Source: JAXGTD01 sp040775095
GTDB taxonomy: Bacteria > Pseudomonadota > Gammaproteobacteria > Chromatiales > Chromatiaceae
Direction: 5' to 3'
NCBI GenBank assembly: GCA_040775095.1
Contig: JAXGTD010000004.1
Coordinates: 1-64,000 of the forward strand
Length of the DNA: 64,000 nucleotides
Numbering within the stretch: the first letter of the stretch is position 1; the number at the start of each line of letters is the position of its first letter. Shown in pieces: positions 1 through 10,727 of this stretch. The position numbers and the translations under genes are program-made. The notes under the pieces are model-generated. The model saw only the letters and a list, made by a program, of their open reading frames with translations. It did no database searches and had not been told where the DNA came from.

Positions 1-666
1 CTGCTGCATATCTCCTACGAGGGCTACGATCTGGAAGACCCCTGGTGTGAGCCGGGCGCGGACATGTGGCGTTGGACGGTGGCCCCGGAGGCGGCCCCCG
101 ACACGCCAGTCTATGTGGAGCTGACCTTTCGGCAGGGGGACATCGTCGCGATCGACGGGAACCCCCTGACCGCGGCCGAGGTACTCGCGCGGCTCAACCA
201 GATCGGCGGCGCCCATGGCATTGGTCGCGACGACATCGTGGAGAACCGCTATGTCGGCATGAAGTCCCGAGGCTGCTACGAGACCCCGGGCGGCACCATC
301 ATGCTCAAGGCGCATCGGGCAATGGAGTCGCTGACCCTCGATCGCGAGGCCGCGCACCTGAAAGACGAGCTGATGCCCCGTTACGCGGCGCTGGTTTATA
401 ACGGCTATTGGTTCAGCCCGGAGCGTCGGATGCTGCAGGCGGCCATCGATTACACGCAGGCGGTCGTCAACGGTGTGGTGCGTGTGAAGCTCTACAAGGG
501 CAACGTCATGGTGGTCGGACGCAGGTCCGAGTCCGACAGCCTGTTCGACTCCTCGATCGCGACCTTCGAGGACGATGCCGGTGCTTACGACCAGGCCGAC
601 GCCACCGGTTTCATCCGGCTCAATGCGCTGCGCCTGCGCGTGGCCGGACGCACGCGGGGCATTTGA
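1..666 (+). CDS. argG: Argininosuccinate synthase, C-terminal part (cut by window start)
   Basis: This enzyme condenses citrulline and aspartate with ATP to argininosuccinate, the penultimate step of arginine synthesis in the cytoplasm. The reading frame is open from the first base and ends at TGA 664-666, leaving 221 residues. The sequence carries typical ArgG C-terminal segments such as [19 protein letters not shown], then YETPGG and [12 protein letters not shown]. The N-terminal ATP pyrophosphatase half lies upstream of the window. Another arginine gene, argJ, is about 41 kb away, so this is not an arginine operon. Identification is secure; only the start is unknown. Confidence 0.95.
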   Translation: MLHISYEGYDLEDPWCEPGADMWRWTVAPEAAPDTPVYVELTFRQGDIVAIDGNPLTAAEVLARLNQIGGAHGIGRDDIVENRYVGMKSRGCYETPGGTIMLKAHRAMESLTLDREAAHLKDELMPRYAALVYNGYWFSPERRMLQAAIDYTQAVVNGVVRVKLYKGNVMVVGRRSESDSLFDSSIATFEDDAGAYDQADATGFIRLNALRLRVAGRTRGI

Positions 667-969
667 GGCCTGGCGCGCGTATGGTGAACTCCGAGGCCGG
701 CACGGCGAGCGACCGGCGAACCCGCGGCCGGCCCGCGCGAGGGCGCACATCAGCGCCCGGCGGCGTGCGCCTGTGTCGACATCGGCGGCGCGGACTCGGG
801 TCGCCACCGCCGACGCCTCGTTGCCCGCGGCGAACCGGGCGGCTGGTACCGATGGTAGCCCATGCACAATCGAGCGTTTAGTATTGAGGTTCAACCCCCC
901 GCCACACAGTGCCAGCCTCGACGCCGGCACCGACAAAATAGTCAACGCGACCGCTGAGGAGAACACCAG
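667..969. other. Intergenic region argG-acs, no gene seen
   Basis: About 300 bases separate argG from acs. Frames through it are short and arginine-rich, with no family resemblance. The last 100 bases are less GC-rich than the rest and probably hold the acs promoter, but no convincing -35/-10 pair could be placed. An AGGAG ribosome binding site lies at the right edge, just before the acs start. Confidence 0.5.
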
Positions 970-2916
<1,947 letters not shown>

Positions 2917-2945
2917 AGCGGGCGCGAACGGCATCGGCGCGGCTG

Positions 2946-2980
2946 CCCATCGACTGTTCCCGAGGCGGAGCATCGATGGG
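2946..2980 (+). terminator. Hairpin downstream of acs (possible terminator)
   Basis: CCCATCGA at 2946-2953 is exactly complementary to TCGATGGG at 2973-2980, about 30 bases after the acs stop. There is no T-run after it, so intrinsic termination is doubtful. It could instead protect the mRNA 3' end. Confidence 0.35.
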
Positions 2981-3172
2981 TGACCTTCGGCCAAGGCGCC
3001 GCTTCAGCAACCCGTGATTCGACGCCTTTGCTTGGGTCCATGACGATTGCATCCGCGGATGGCGCGGGCGCGGGAACCGGCAGCGCCCGCCCACACTCGG
3101 ACATTGAAACGCGTGCGCCGTTGTTTTGGCGCTTCCAATCCTTTTTCGACCTGTATCACGAGGCTATCCGTT

Positions 3173-4006
3173 TTGGTTTCCATCCAAAAGGTCGGTGTCT
3201 ATGTCGACGCCGAAAACGTACGTTATAACGGCGGCTACCAGATGCGTTACGACGTGCTGCGCCGGTTCGCCGCGAGGGAAAACGGGGCTCTGCAACGACT
3301 CAACACCTATCTTGCCTTCGACGCGGAGCGCGCCCGGGACGATCACGAATACGCCAAGAAGTCCCGCGCCTATCAGCAGATGGTGCGCGACTTCGGCTGG
3401 AAGATCACCGTCAAGTACGTCCGCCACTACACCGACGAGAACGGCAATGTCTCGACGAAGGCCAACGCGGACCTCGACATGGCCGTCGACGCGATGCTGC
3501 AGGCCGGCAAGCTCGACCAGGTGATCCTGGTCACCGGTGACGGCGATTTCCTTCAGGTCGTCTCCGCACTGCAGAACCTCGGCTGCCGGGTGGAGCTGAT
3601 CGGGTTCAAGAACGTGTCGCGCCAGTTGCAGCAGGAGGTCGATGCGTACTGGTCCGGATTCCTCATTCCGGACCTGCTTCCCATCTCCTACGAGCCGCGC
3701 AACGAATGGGGCAAGGCAGGCTCCTGCGTCCGCGGTGTCTGCACCAAGTGGTTCCCCGACAAGGGCTACGGGTTCCTGCGCTTCATGGATCAGATCTCGC
3801 CGCAGCTGTGGATCACCGACCCGCGCGAGCCGGACTCACCCTATGTCAGCGTGTTCTGCCATGCTAACGAGGTGGCCGACGAGGTGACCGAGGACATGCT
3901 GATGAACCGCGAGACCATTCTCGAGTTCTACCTCAACGAAAGTGAGCAAAAGGACAACGGCCTGGTGGCCAACAATGTGCGGCTCGCCTATGGCGTAAAC
4001 CGCTGA
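3173..4006 (+). CDS. NYN (LabA-type) nuclease fused to a cold-shock domain
   Basis: Predicted RNA-acting nuclease of 277 residues. Residues 6-160 look like a NYN/PIN-like domain: VGVYVDAENV with D12, NADLDMAVDAM with D100 and D102, and VTGDGDFLQVV with D123 and D125. These would form the acidic metal site. Residues 186-271 read as a cold-shock OB fold, with KWFPDKGYGFLRF (RNP1-like) and VSVFCH (RNP2-like), ending LVANNVRL. I chose TTG 3173 because a GAGG sits nine bases before it and the domain begins immediately after. The frame is open back to 3047, but that extra 42-residue segment looks random. It is unlinked to acs and pilB by function. Confidence 0.8.
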   Translation: MVSIQKVGVYVDAENVRYNGGYQMRYDVLRRFAARENGALQRLNTYLAFDAERARDDHEYAKKSRAYQQMVRDFGWKITVKYVRHYTDENGNVSTKANADLDMAVDAMLQAGKLDQVILVTGDGDFLQVVSALQNLGCRVELIGFKNVSRQLQQEVDAYWSGFLIPDLLPISYEPRNEWGKAGSCVRGVCTKWFPDKGYGFLRFMDQISPQLWITDPREPDSPYVSVFCHANEVADEVTEDMLMNRETILEFYLNESEQKDNGLVANNVRLAYGVNR

Positions 4007-4143
4007 CTCCCCGTGCCAGCGAGTGCACACCGGCGGTGACGCCAGGACCGGACCGACATCACAGAACCTGATACGGAACCGCGACGCGGCGGGCCTGTCC
4101 GCGTATCAAGACCAACATCGTTGCAATGCCCCGGGGGCGTCCG

Positions 4144-5856
4144 ATGGCAACCGAACAGACACAGATCAACCCGGCGGGCCTCGCGCGCCGTTTGGTCCGT
4201 GACGAGCTGATCTCCGAGCAGCAGGCGCAGACGGCGCATGCCGAGGCGGCCCGACGTCGGCAGCCTTTCGTACAGTATCTGGTCGAACAGAAGCTGCTCG
4301 AGAGCCGCGCCATCGCGATCGCCGCCTCGCAGGAGTTCGGCGTCCCGGTGCTCGACCTCGACGCGATGAATCTGCTCGAGCTGCCGCTGACCCTCGTCGA
4401 CGAGCGCCTGGTGCGCAGACACCGCGCCCTGCCGATCCATCGTCGGGGCAACCGGCTGTTCGTCGCCGTCTCCGATCCAACCAACGTGCGCGCGCTCGAC
4501 GAGATCCGTTTCCACACCGGTCTTGCCACCGACGCGATCCTGGTCGAGGAGGACAAGCTTTCGGCCGCGATCGCACGGGCGATGGAGGCACAGGACACGG
4601 CCATCTCGGACATCATCGATGCCGATCTGGACAATCTGGAAGTCGCCGGTGGCGACGATGAGGAACAGGCCGATTCGGACCCGAACGTCGACGACGCCCC
4701 GGTCGTGCGCTATGTGAACAAGATACTCATCGACGCGATCGCCTCGTCCGCGTCCGACGTCCACTTCGAGCCCTACGAGCAGGAGTTTCGCATTCGCTTC
4801 CGCCAGGACGGGCTGCTGCGCGAGGTCGCCAACCCGCCGGTGAGCATCGCCTCTCGACTCGTGGCGCGACTCAAGGTCATGTCGCGCATGAACATCGCCG
4901 AGCGCCGCGTGCCGCAGGATGGCCGCATCAAGCTGAAGCTCGGGCGCACGCGCGACATCGACTTTCGTGTCAATACCCTCCCGACCCTCCACGGCGAGAA
5001 GGTGGTGCTGCGCATCCTGGACTCGACGGCGGCCATGGTCGGCATCGACCAGCTTGGAATGGAGCCAGCACAACGCGAGGCGTTCCTCGAATCCATCCAC
5101 AAGCCCTACGGCATGGTCCTGGTCACCGGGCCGACCGGATCGGGCAAGACCGTGACGCTCTACTCGGCGCTGAACATCCTGAACAAGATCGACGTCAACA
5201 TCTCGACGGTGGAGGATCCGGTCGAGATTCAAGTCGCGGGCATCAATCAGGTCAACATGAACATGAAGACCGGTCTGACGTTCGCCACCGCCCTGAGGGC
5301 CTTCCTGCGCCAGGATCCGGACATCATGATGGTCGGTGAGATCCGGGATCTCGAGACCGCCGAGATCGCCGTGAAGGCGGCCCAGACCGGCCACATGGTG
5401 CTCTCCACGCTGCACACCAACGATGCCCCGCAGGCACTCACACGTCTCGCGAACATGGGCGTACCATCGTTCAACATCGCCTCGTCGGTGCTGCTGATCA
5501 TGGCCCAGCGCCTGGCCCGCCGGCTGTGCATGCACTGCCGCCAGGTCGAGGAGCTGCCGCGAGAGGCCTTGCTCGAGGAAGGATTCACCGAGGCGGAGAT
5601 CGAAGAGGGCTTGACCATCTACGGCCCAGTCGGCTGCGAGCGATGCACAGGAGGGTACCGGGGGCGGGTCGGCCTGTTCCAGGTCATTCGGATTTCCGAA
5701 ACAATGGGACGCATCATTATGGAAGGTGGAAACTCGATCCAGCTCGCCGAGCAGGCCGAGCGCGAGGGCTACGAGGATCTGCGCCATTCCGGCCTGCGCA
5801 AGGTCAAGGCAGGGATCACCAGCCTGGCAGAGATCAACCGCGTGACGACGGACTGA
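4144..5856 (+). CDS. pilB: Type IV pilus assembly ATPase
   Basis: Cytoplasmic hexameric ATPase that powers pilus extension. The protein has 570 residues from ATG 4144, which follows a GGGGG at 4133-4137; an in-frame ATG at 4126 would add six residues. Walker A GPTGSGKT is at 329-336. The Walker B region DPDIMMVGEIRD starts at 391. Four cysteines (C462, C465, C498, C501) form the zinc-binding tetracysteine motif usual in PilB. The N-terminal part carries the MshEN-type domain. pilC starts five bases after the stop, so the genes are probably co-transcribed. Confidence 0.95.
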   Translation: MATEQTQINPAGLARRLVRDELISEQQAQTAHAEAARRRQPFVQYLVEQKLLESRAIAIAASQEFGVPVLDLDAMNLLELPLTLVDERLVRRHRALPIHRRGNRLFVAVSDPTNVRALDEIRFHTGLATDAILVEEDKLSAAIARAMEAQDTAISDIIDADLDNLEVAGGDDEEQADSDPNVDDAPVVRYVNKILIDAIASSASDVHFEPYEQEFRIRFRQDGLLREVANPPVSIASRLVARLKVMSRMNIAERRVPQDGRIKLKLGRTRDIDFRVNTLPTLHGEKVVLRILDSTAAMVGIDQLGMEPAQREAFLESIHKPYGMVLVTGPTGSGKTVTLYSALNILNKIDVNISTVEDPVEIQVAGINQVNMNMKTGLTFATALRAFLRQDPDIMMVGEIRDLETAEIAVKAAQTGHMVLSTLHTNDAPQALTRLANMGVPSFNIASSVLLIMAQRLARRLCMHCRQVEELPREALLEEGFTEAEIEEGLTIYGPVGCERCTGGYRGRVGLFQVIRISETMGRIIMEGGNSIQLAEQAEREGYEDLRHSGLRKVKAGITSLAEINRVTTD

Positions 5857-5861
5857 CCACA

Positions 5862-7100
5862 GTGGCTAGCGTAACCGCTCAGAAGGCCAAGGCCGAGAAG
5901 TCCTTCCTGTTCATCTGGGAGGGCGTGGACCGACGCGGCACGAGGATCAAGGGCGAATATCGCGGCTCCAGCATCGCCATGGTGCGGGCCGACCTGCGGC
6001 GCCAGGGCGTCAACCCGCTCAAGGTCCGGAAGCGCCCGGAGCCGCTCTTCGGGAGCGGCAAGAAGAGGATCACCAGCCAGGACATCACGATCTTCAGCCG
6101 CCAGCTCGCCACCATGATGGCCGCGGGGGTGCCGTTGGTGCAGGCCTTCGATATCGTCGGCCGCGGTCATGACAAACGCTCCATGCAGGACCTGATCCTA
6201 TCGATCAAGGGCGACATCGAGAACGGCACGGCGATGGCCGAGGCCCTTGGCAAACACCCACTCTATTTCGACGACCTGGTCTGCCACCTGGTGGCCGCGG
6301 GCGAGCAGGCGGGTGTGCTCGATGTCCTGCTGGACAAGATCGCGACCTACAAGGAAAAGACCGAATCGATCAAGGGCAAGATCAAGAAGGCGATGTTCTA
6401 TCCGGCATCGGTCATCGTTGTCGCCATCGGCGTGACGGTCGTGATCATGCTGTTCGTGATCCCGCAGTTCAAGTCCCTGTTCGCCAGCTTCGGCGCAGAC
6501 CTGCCGGCCTTTACGCTGCTCGTCATTGGCATCTCCGATGCCCTGAGGGAGTGGTGGTGGGCGGTCGCGATCGCCGGCGGCATGGCGGGCTACGGCATCG
6601 GCATGCTGTTCAAGAAATCACCGAAGTTCCGCGAGATGCTCGATCGGCTGGTGCTGAGGCTGCCCGTGGTCGGGGCGATCCTCCACAAGGCGGCCGTCGC
6701 ACGATTTGCACGGACCCTGGCGACCATGTTCGCGGCCGGCGTGCCACTGGTCGAGGCCCTGGACTCGGTATCGGGCGCCACCGGAAACATCGTCTACGGC
6801 GATGCGGTGCGCAAGATGCGCGAGGACGTCGCCACGGGGCAGAGCCTGCAGTTGAGCATGCGCCAACGTAACCTGTTCCCGCACATGGTGGTCCAGATGA
6901 CCGCCATCGGTGAGGAATCCGGCGCCCTCGACGCGATGCTGAGCAAGGTCGCGGATTTCTATGAGGAAGAGGTCGACAACGCCGTCGACAGTCTCAGCAG
7001 CCTGCTCGAACCCCTGATCATGGTCGTCATTGGCGGCCTGGTCGGCGGTCTGGTGGTTGCGATGTACCTGCCCATCTTCAAGCTGGCCGCCGTTGTCTGA
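5862..7100 (+). CDS. pilC: Type IV pilus inner-membrane platform protein
   Basis: Polytopic platform protein that couples PilB to pilin assembly in the inner membrane. From GTG 5862 it has 412 residues and two T2SSF domains. The repeats can be seen as FSRQLATMMAAGVPLVQAFD and FARTLATMFAAGVPLVEALD. Hydrophobic segments lie after the first repeat and at the C-terminus, ending in GGLVGGLVVAMYLPIFKLAA. GTG 5862 lies directly after the pilB stop. The frame runs further upstream inside pilB, but that part is not PilC-like. Confidence 0.94.
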   Translation: MASVTAQKAKAEKSFLFIWEGVDRRGTRIKGEYRGSSIAMVRADLRRQGVNPLKVRKRPEPLFGSGKKRITSQDITIFSRQLATMMAAGVPLVQAFDIVGRGHDKRSMQDLILSIKGDIENGTAMAEALGKHPLYFDDLVCHLVAAGEQAGVLDVLLDKIATYKEKTESIKGKIKKAMFYPASVIVVAIGVTVVIMLFVIPQFKSLFASFGADLPAFTLLVIGISDALREWWWAVAIAGGMAGYGIGMLFKKSPKFREMLDRLVLRLPVVGAILHKAAVARFARTLATMFAAGVPLVEALDSVSGATGNIVYGDAVRKMREDVATGQSLQLSMRQRNLFPHMVVQMTAIGEESGALDAMLSKVADFYEEEVDNAVDSLSSLLEPLIMVVIGGLVGGLVVAMYLPIFKLAAVV

Positions 7101-7147
7101 GCAAGACGACATCCCTGTGTGCCTACCCGTGCCCGGTATCGCCCCCT

Positions 7148-8026
7148 ATGGACACCCTCACCCTGCTGGAACACCACCCGGTCATCCTTTACGTTGCGAC
7201 AGTCCTGCTCGGACTGGTGGTAGGGAGTTTTCTCAACGTCGTGATTCTGCGTCTGCCGCGTATCATGGAGGCGCAATGGCGCCAGGAATGCACGGAGCTG
7301 CTGGGCACGGGGGCACCCAACGACGGCCCCCCCGCCAGGTTCAGCCTGGCCTATCCGCCATCACACTGTCCGGTTTGCGAGCACCGCATCCGGCCATGGG
7401 AGAACATCCCGATCCTGAGCTGGCTGCTGCTGCGCGGCCGGTGCAGCGCTTGCGGGACCCGAATCGCGCCGCGTTACCCACTCGTCGAGGCGGCCACCGC
7501 GTTCTTGTCGTGGGTCGCCGTCTGGCACTTCGGCCCGTCGTGGCAGGCGGCCGCTGCGCTGGTGCTGACCTGGGGCCTGGTTGCGCTGGCGGTGATCGAT
7601 TTCGATACCCAGCTGCTGCCGGATGGGATCACATTGCCACTGCTTTGGGTCGGCCTCTTCCTGAGCCTGTTTGGCGTCTTCACCGACAGCTCATCGGCCA
7701 TCCTCGGCGCGGTCTGCGGCTACATGAGCCTGTGGCTGGTGTTTCATCTGTTTCGGCTGCTGACGGGCAAGGAGGGCATGGGACACGGCGACTTCAAGCT
7801 CCTGGCGCTGTTCGGCGCCTGGCTGGGCTGGGCCGCCCTGCCTCAGATCATCCTCTTGTCGGCCATCCCCGGCGCGGTATTCGGGGTCGGGCTCATCCTG
7901 AGCGGTCGCCAAGACAGTCAGACCCCGATCCCGTTCGGCCCTTTCCTCGCCATCGCTGGCTGGGCCAGCCTCATCTGGGGTCAGGGGATCAACGCCGCCT
8001 ATCTGCAGTGGAGCGGCCTGGGCTGA
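7148..8026 (+). CDS. pilD: Prepilin peptidase and N-methyltransferase
   Basis: Integral membrane aspartic protease that cleaves prepilin leaders and methylates the new N-terminus. It has 292 residues. Two CxxC pairs (C74/C77 and C99/C102) form the cytoplasmic zinc-binding loop of bifunctional PilD enzymes. The catalytic aspartates are in the segments VIDFDTQLLPD and GMGHGDFK. Several hydrophobic helices follow. ATG 7148 is 47 bases after pilC. No major pilin gene is in the window, so the substrates are encoded elsewhere. Confidence 0.95.
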   Translation: MDTLTLLEHHPVILYVATVLLGLVVGSFLNVVILRLPRIMEAQWRQECTELLGTGAPNDGPPARFSLAYPPSHCPVCEHRIRPWENIPILSWLLLRGRCSACGTRIAPRYPLVEAATAFLSWVAVWHFGPSWQAAAALVLTWGLVALAVIDFDTQLLPDGITLPLLWVGLFLSLFGVFTDSSSAILGAVCGYMSLWLVFHLFRLLTGKEGMGHGDFKLLALFGAWLGWAALPQIILLSAIPGAVFGVGLILSGRQDSQTPIPFGPFLAIAGWASLIWGQGINAAYLQWSGLG

Positions 8027-8078
8027 GGCCGTCCACGCCCGCCTCCAGCGGCACCTCAAACGGGAATAGGGCCCTGCC

Positions 8079-8687
8079 ATGTTCACGGTCGCGCTGACAG
8101 GCGGCATCGGCAGCGGCAAGAGCAGCGTAGCGGACCGGTTCGCGCACCTCGGGGCCGACATCATCGACGCCGATGTCATCTCCCGCGCGTTGACCGGCGC
8201 CGGCGGCGAGGCGGTCCCCGAGGTGATCGAACAGTTCGGCGATGCCGTGCTCGACCACCTCGGGGCCATCGATCGCGCTGCCCTGCGGCGTGTGGTGTTC
8301 GGCGACCCCAACGCACGCCAGCGACTCGAGAACATCCTGCACCCACGCATCCGCACGGGGATGCAACGTTGTCTGCAGGCGTCCGCCGGCCCCTACGCCA
8401 TCCTCGTCATCCCGCTGCTGTTCGAAACCGGCCAAACGGGTCTCGCCGACCGAATCCTCGTCGTCGACGTGCCCCTCGAGATCCAGATTGCCAGGGTGCA
8501 GCGCCGCAGTGGCCTGACGCGCGGGGAGATCCGGCAGATCATCGCGACCCAGGCGTCGCGTGCTCAGCGCCTTGCCGGGGCAGACGACGTCATCGAGAAC
8601 ACCGGTGCGCTTGCCGCGCTCGAGGACCCCGTGCGGGCTCTGCACGCGGAGTACTTGTCGCGCGCCAGCGCGCGGGCCCCGGGCTGA
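8079..8687 (+). CDS. coaE: Dephospho-CoA kinase
   Basis: Phosphorylates the ribose 3'-OH of dephospho-CoA, the last step of coenzyme A synthesis. It has 202 residues, normal for the family. The P-loop GGIGSGKS is at residues 8-15. VIPLLFETG and the LID-like RVQRRSGLTRGEIRQII region follow. It sits 52 bases after pilD, the pilBCD-coaE arrangement common in Gammaproteobacteria. The yacG gene that often follows is absent; a gene on the opposite strand comes next. Confidence 0.95.
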   Translation: MFTVALTGGIGSGKSSVADRFAHLGADIIDADVISRALTGAGGEAVPEVIEQFGDAVLDHLGAIDRAALRRVVFGDPNARQRLENILHPRIRTGMQRCLQASAGPYAILVIPLLFETGQTGLADRILVVDVPLEIQIARVQRRSGLTRGEIRQIIATQASRAQRLAGADDVIENTGALAALEDPVRALHAEYLSRASARAPG

Positions 8688-8716
8688 GCGCCCCCGCCCC
8701 GTCCAGCGGCGCCGTC

Positions 8717-9844
8717 TCAGCGATACTGCCGCAGGTACCACCACTCGAAGAAGCGTTTGAGCCAGTGGAAGATGCGCGCATTCGGCAGCACCAGATTGCG
8801 CTTCTCATCGCGGAACACCAGCATGCCCCGGTCGTTGGCGTCGACGATGCAGATCAGCTCGACCTTGTAGGTCTCGGCTGGCGCATCACCGCGCAGCTCG
8901 GCGGCCAGGTTCCGCGCCGCCGCCTTGGCCTGCAGGTCTGCCATATGGGCCTGTTTGGGCATCCAGTCCGGTCCGGGGAAGCTGCCCGCGTCGCCCGCGA
9001 CGTAGACCCGCTCGAAGCCGGGTACGCGGCACTGGGCATCGGCCTGGATCAGGCCGCCAGGTGAACGCGGCAACGCGGTGTTATCGAACCATTGATTCCC
9101 CGTCATGCCGGGCATGAACACAATCAGATCCGCGTCGAAGTCACCGCCCTCGGTGGAGACGCCGGAGGCGCTGAAGCCCTTGAGCTTGTGGCCAAGGTGC
9201 GTCTCGATCCCGACCCGGTGCAATGCCGTAAGCAGGCCGTCCACGGCCTTCGGACCCAGCCGGTTGCCGGGACGCTCGGCCGGTGTGAAGAAGACGATGC
9301 GGAAGCGCTCCCTGCGGCCCTCCTTGCGCAACTGGCGGTCGAGCCCGAACAGGAATTCGAAGATCGGCCCGCCGCGCATGGACGAGGGCTCCTGCGGATT
9401 GCTCGAAAAGCCCATCGCCACGGTCCCGCCGTCGAGGGCCTTGATCCGGTCGCGGATCTTCTGCGCGGCCGCGATCCCCTCGCAGGGGGTGATGGCATGC
9501 TCGATACCCGGCAGTTTCTTGATGAATCGCCCGCCGCTGGCAATGATCAGCCCATCGTTCTCGATTTCACCGTCGGATGTCTCGAGCAGCCGTCCGCCGT
9601 CGCGCAGCCCGGTGGCCTCAGCAGCCCGGTGCGTGACACCCATGCGCCGGAAGAACCGTTGCAGATCGATGCGCAGATCGTCACCAGTGCGCAGTCCGGA
9701 GGGGACCCAGATCAGCCCCGGCAGATAGACAAAATGGGCGTTGGGACTCACGACGGTGATGTCGTCCTTCACACCCGCCCCACGTAGCGATTTCACGGCG
9801 GTCAGGGCGGCGAATCCAGAGCCGACAACGGTGATGCGTTTCAT
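8717..9844 (-). CDS. Sulfide:quinone reductase-like FAD oxidoreductase
   Basis: Membrane-associated flavoprotein of 375 residues. The N-terminal ITVVGSGFAALTAVKSL is the dinucleotide-binding fold, and a second FAD contact is VYVAGDAGSFPG near 280-291. The C-terminal end FHWLKRFFEWWYLRQYR looks amphipathic, as in SQR enzymes that dip into the membrane. Cys121 and Cys332 align with two of the three redox cysteines of classical SQR. The place of the third, normally in an ASCFGPAYE-like segment, reads SSMRGGPIFEF with no Cys. The function may therefore be quinone reduction from another donor. ATG 9842-9844 follows an AGGA. Not co-oriented with coaE. Confidence 0.7.
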   Translation of the reverse strand: MKRITVVGSGFAALTAVKSLRGAGVKDDITVVSPNAHFVYLPGLIWVPSGLRTGDDLRIDLQRFFRRMGVTHRAAEATGLRDGGRLLETSDGEIENDGLIIASGGRFIKKLPGIEHAITPCEGIAAAQKIRDRIKALDGGTVAMGFSSNPQEPSSMRGGPIFEFLFGLDRQLRKEGRRERFRIVFFTPAERPGNRLGPKAVDGLLTALHRVGIETHLGHKLKGFSASGVSTEGGDFDADLIVFMPGMTGNQWFDNTALPRSPGGLIQADAQCRVPGFERVYVAGDAGSFPGPDWMPKQAHMADLQAKAAARNLAAELRGDAPAETYKVELICIVDANDRGMLVFRDEKRNLVLPNARIFHWLKRFFEWWYLRQYR

Positions 9845-9976
9845 GTTGGACTTGTCCTGCGTAAACGGCCCGCGCACAGAACAGGGCATCGGCCCCGCTT
9901 TCTCGCGCGTTGTCCTAGTCGATTGATGTTGATGAGGCCGACGAGCGCCGGTCGGCGCGCCGCGCTTGCGCGCGAC

Positions 9977-10049
9977 CCGGCCCCTCTGGTGTGGGTATAT
10001 GGTGGTCAACCCCGGCCAACGACAAGGCCAGCAGGCCCAGAGGGGCCGG
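9977..10049. repeat. Inverted repeat with 13-bp perfect arms
   Basis: CCGGCCCCTCTGG at 9977-9989 is exactly repeated in reverse complement at 10037-10049, with a 47-base spacer. It lies between the tesA stop and the start of the SQR-like gene, both on the minus strand. It could be a terminator-like or mRNA-end hairpin for tesA. No T-run was seen. Confidence 0.55.
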
Positions 10050-10070
10050 AGCGCGACCCGTTCGCGTCGG

Positions 10071-10727
10071 TCAACCCGCGTCCACGGGTGCCGGGTCGCT
10101 CTCCTCCAGGAGTGGCCGGAGCATCGGCCAGACGTTGTCGAGCAGGCGCGGCTGCGCGGCCGCGCGCGGATGAATCGCGTCGGCCTGCATGAGGGTACGG
10201 TCATCGGCAACACCGTCGAGCAACCTCGGCACCAGCCCGACCTCCGCACGCGCGGCGACATCGACGAACATGCGTTGAAAGCCCTCGGTATAGGCCGCAC
10301 CGTAGTTGGGCGGCAGCCGCACTCCGAGCAGCAGTACGCGCGCGCCGGCGGCCCGACCCAAGGCGATCATGCGCTCGAGATTGGTCGCGATCCGCTGGAT
10401 CGGCATGCCGCGCAGACCGTCGTTGGCGCCCAGCTCGATTACAAGCACTACCGGTCTATGCTCGGCGAGCACGGCGGGCAGGCGCGCGAGTCCGCCCGCG
10501 CTCGTATCCCCGGAGACACTGGCATTGACGACCCGGTGCGCAAGGCCCGACGCCTTCAGCCGCCGCTGCAGCAGAGCGACCCAGCCCTCGTCGAGGGGGA
10601 GGCCATAGGCGGCGCTCAGGCTGTCGCCCAACACCAGCAGCACCGGCCCATCGCTATCGCCATCGCGGCCGGCGGCCGGTAACAGCCCCAGGCAGAGCAT
10701 CGCCAACAGGAGGAGCATTCTCGACAT
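10071..10727 (-). CDS. tesA: Periplasmic SGNH esterase / lysophospholipase L1
   Basis: Hydrolyses acyl esters and thioesters in the periplasm. It has 218 residues. A signal peptide is visible in MSRMLLLLAMLCLGLLPAAG. The nucleophile block GDSLSAAYG places Ser36. The oxyanion Asn is in LGANDG and the Asp/His pair in DAIHP. It is divergent from the ABC transporter genes, as in the tesA-ybbA-ybbP locus of E. coli. Its ATG (complement of 10725-10727) overlaps the ATG of the ABC gene (10726-10728) within a CATG palindrome. Confidence 0.92.
   Translation of the reverse strand: MSRMLLLLAMLCLGLLPAAGRDGDSDGPVLLVLGDSLSAAYGLPLDEGWVALLQRRLKASGLAHRVVNASVSGDTSAGGLARLPAVLAEHRPVVLVIELGANDGLRGMPIQRIATNLERMIALGRAAGARVLLLGVRLPPNYGAAYTEGFQRMFVDVAARAEVGLVPRLLDGVADDRTLMQADAIHPRAAAQPRLLDNVWPMLRPLLEESDPAPVDAG

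Noticed and set aside
3047..3172. Longer N-terminus for the NYN-CSD protein
   Set aside because: The 42 extra residues look random. TTG 3173 has a well-placed GAGG and begins just before the domain.
3988..5787. Long open frame antisense to pilB (about 600 codons)
   Set aside because: High-GC codon use opens the opposite frame. The translation is His/Asp/Leu-rich without domains, while the plus strand is clearly PilB. Similar long shadows over secA, ftsA, ddl-murC, feoB, the K+ channel, the flippase and murD were rejected for the same reason.
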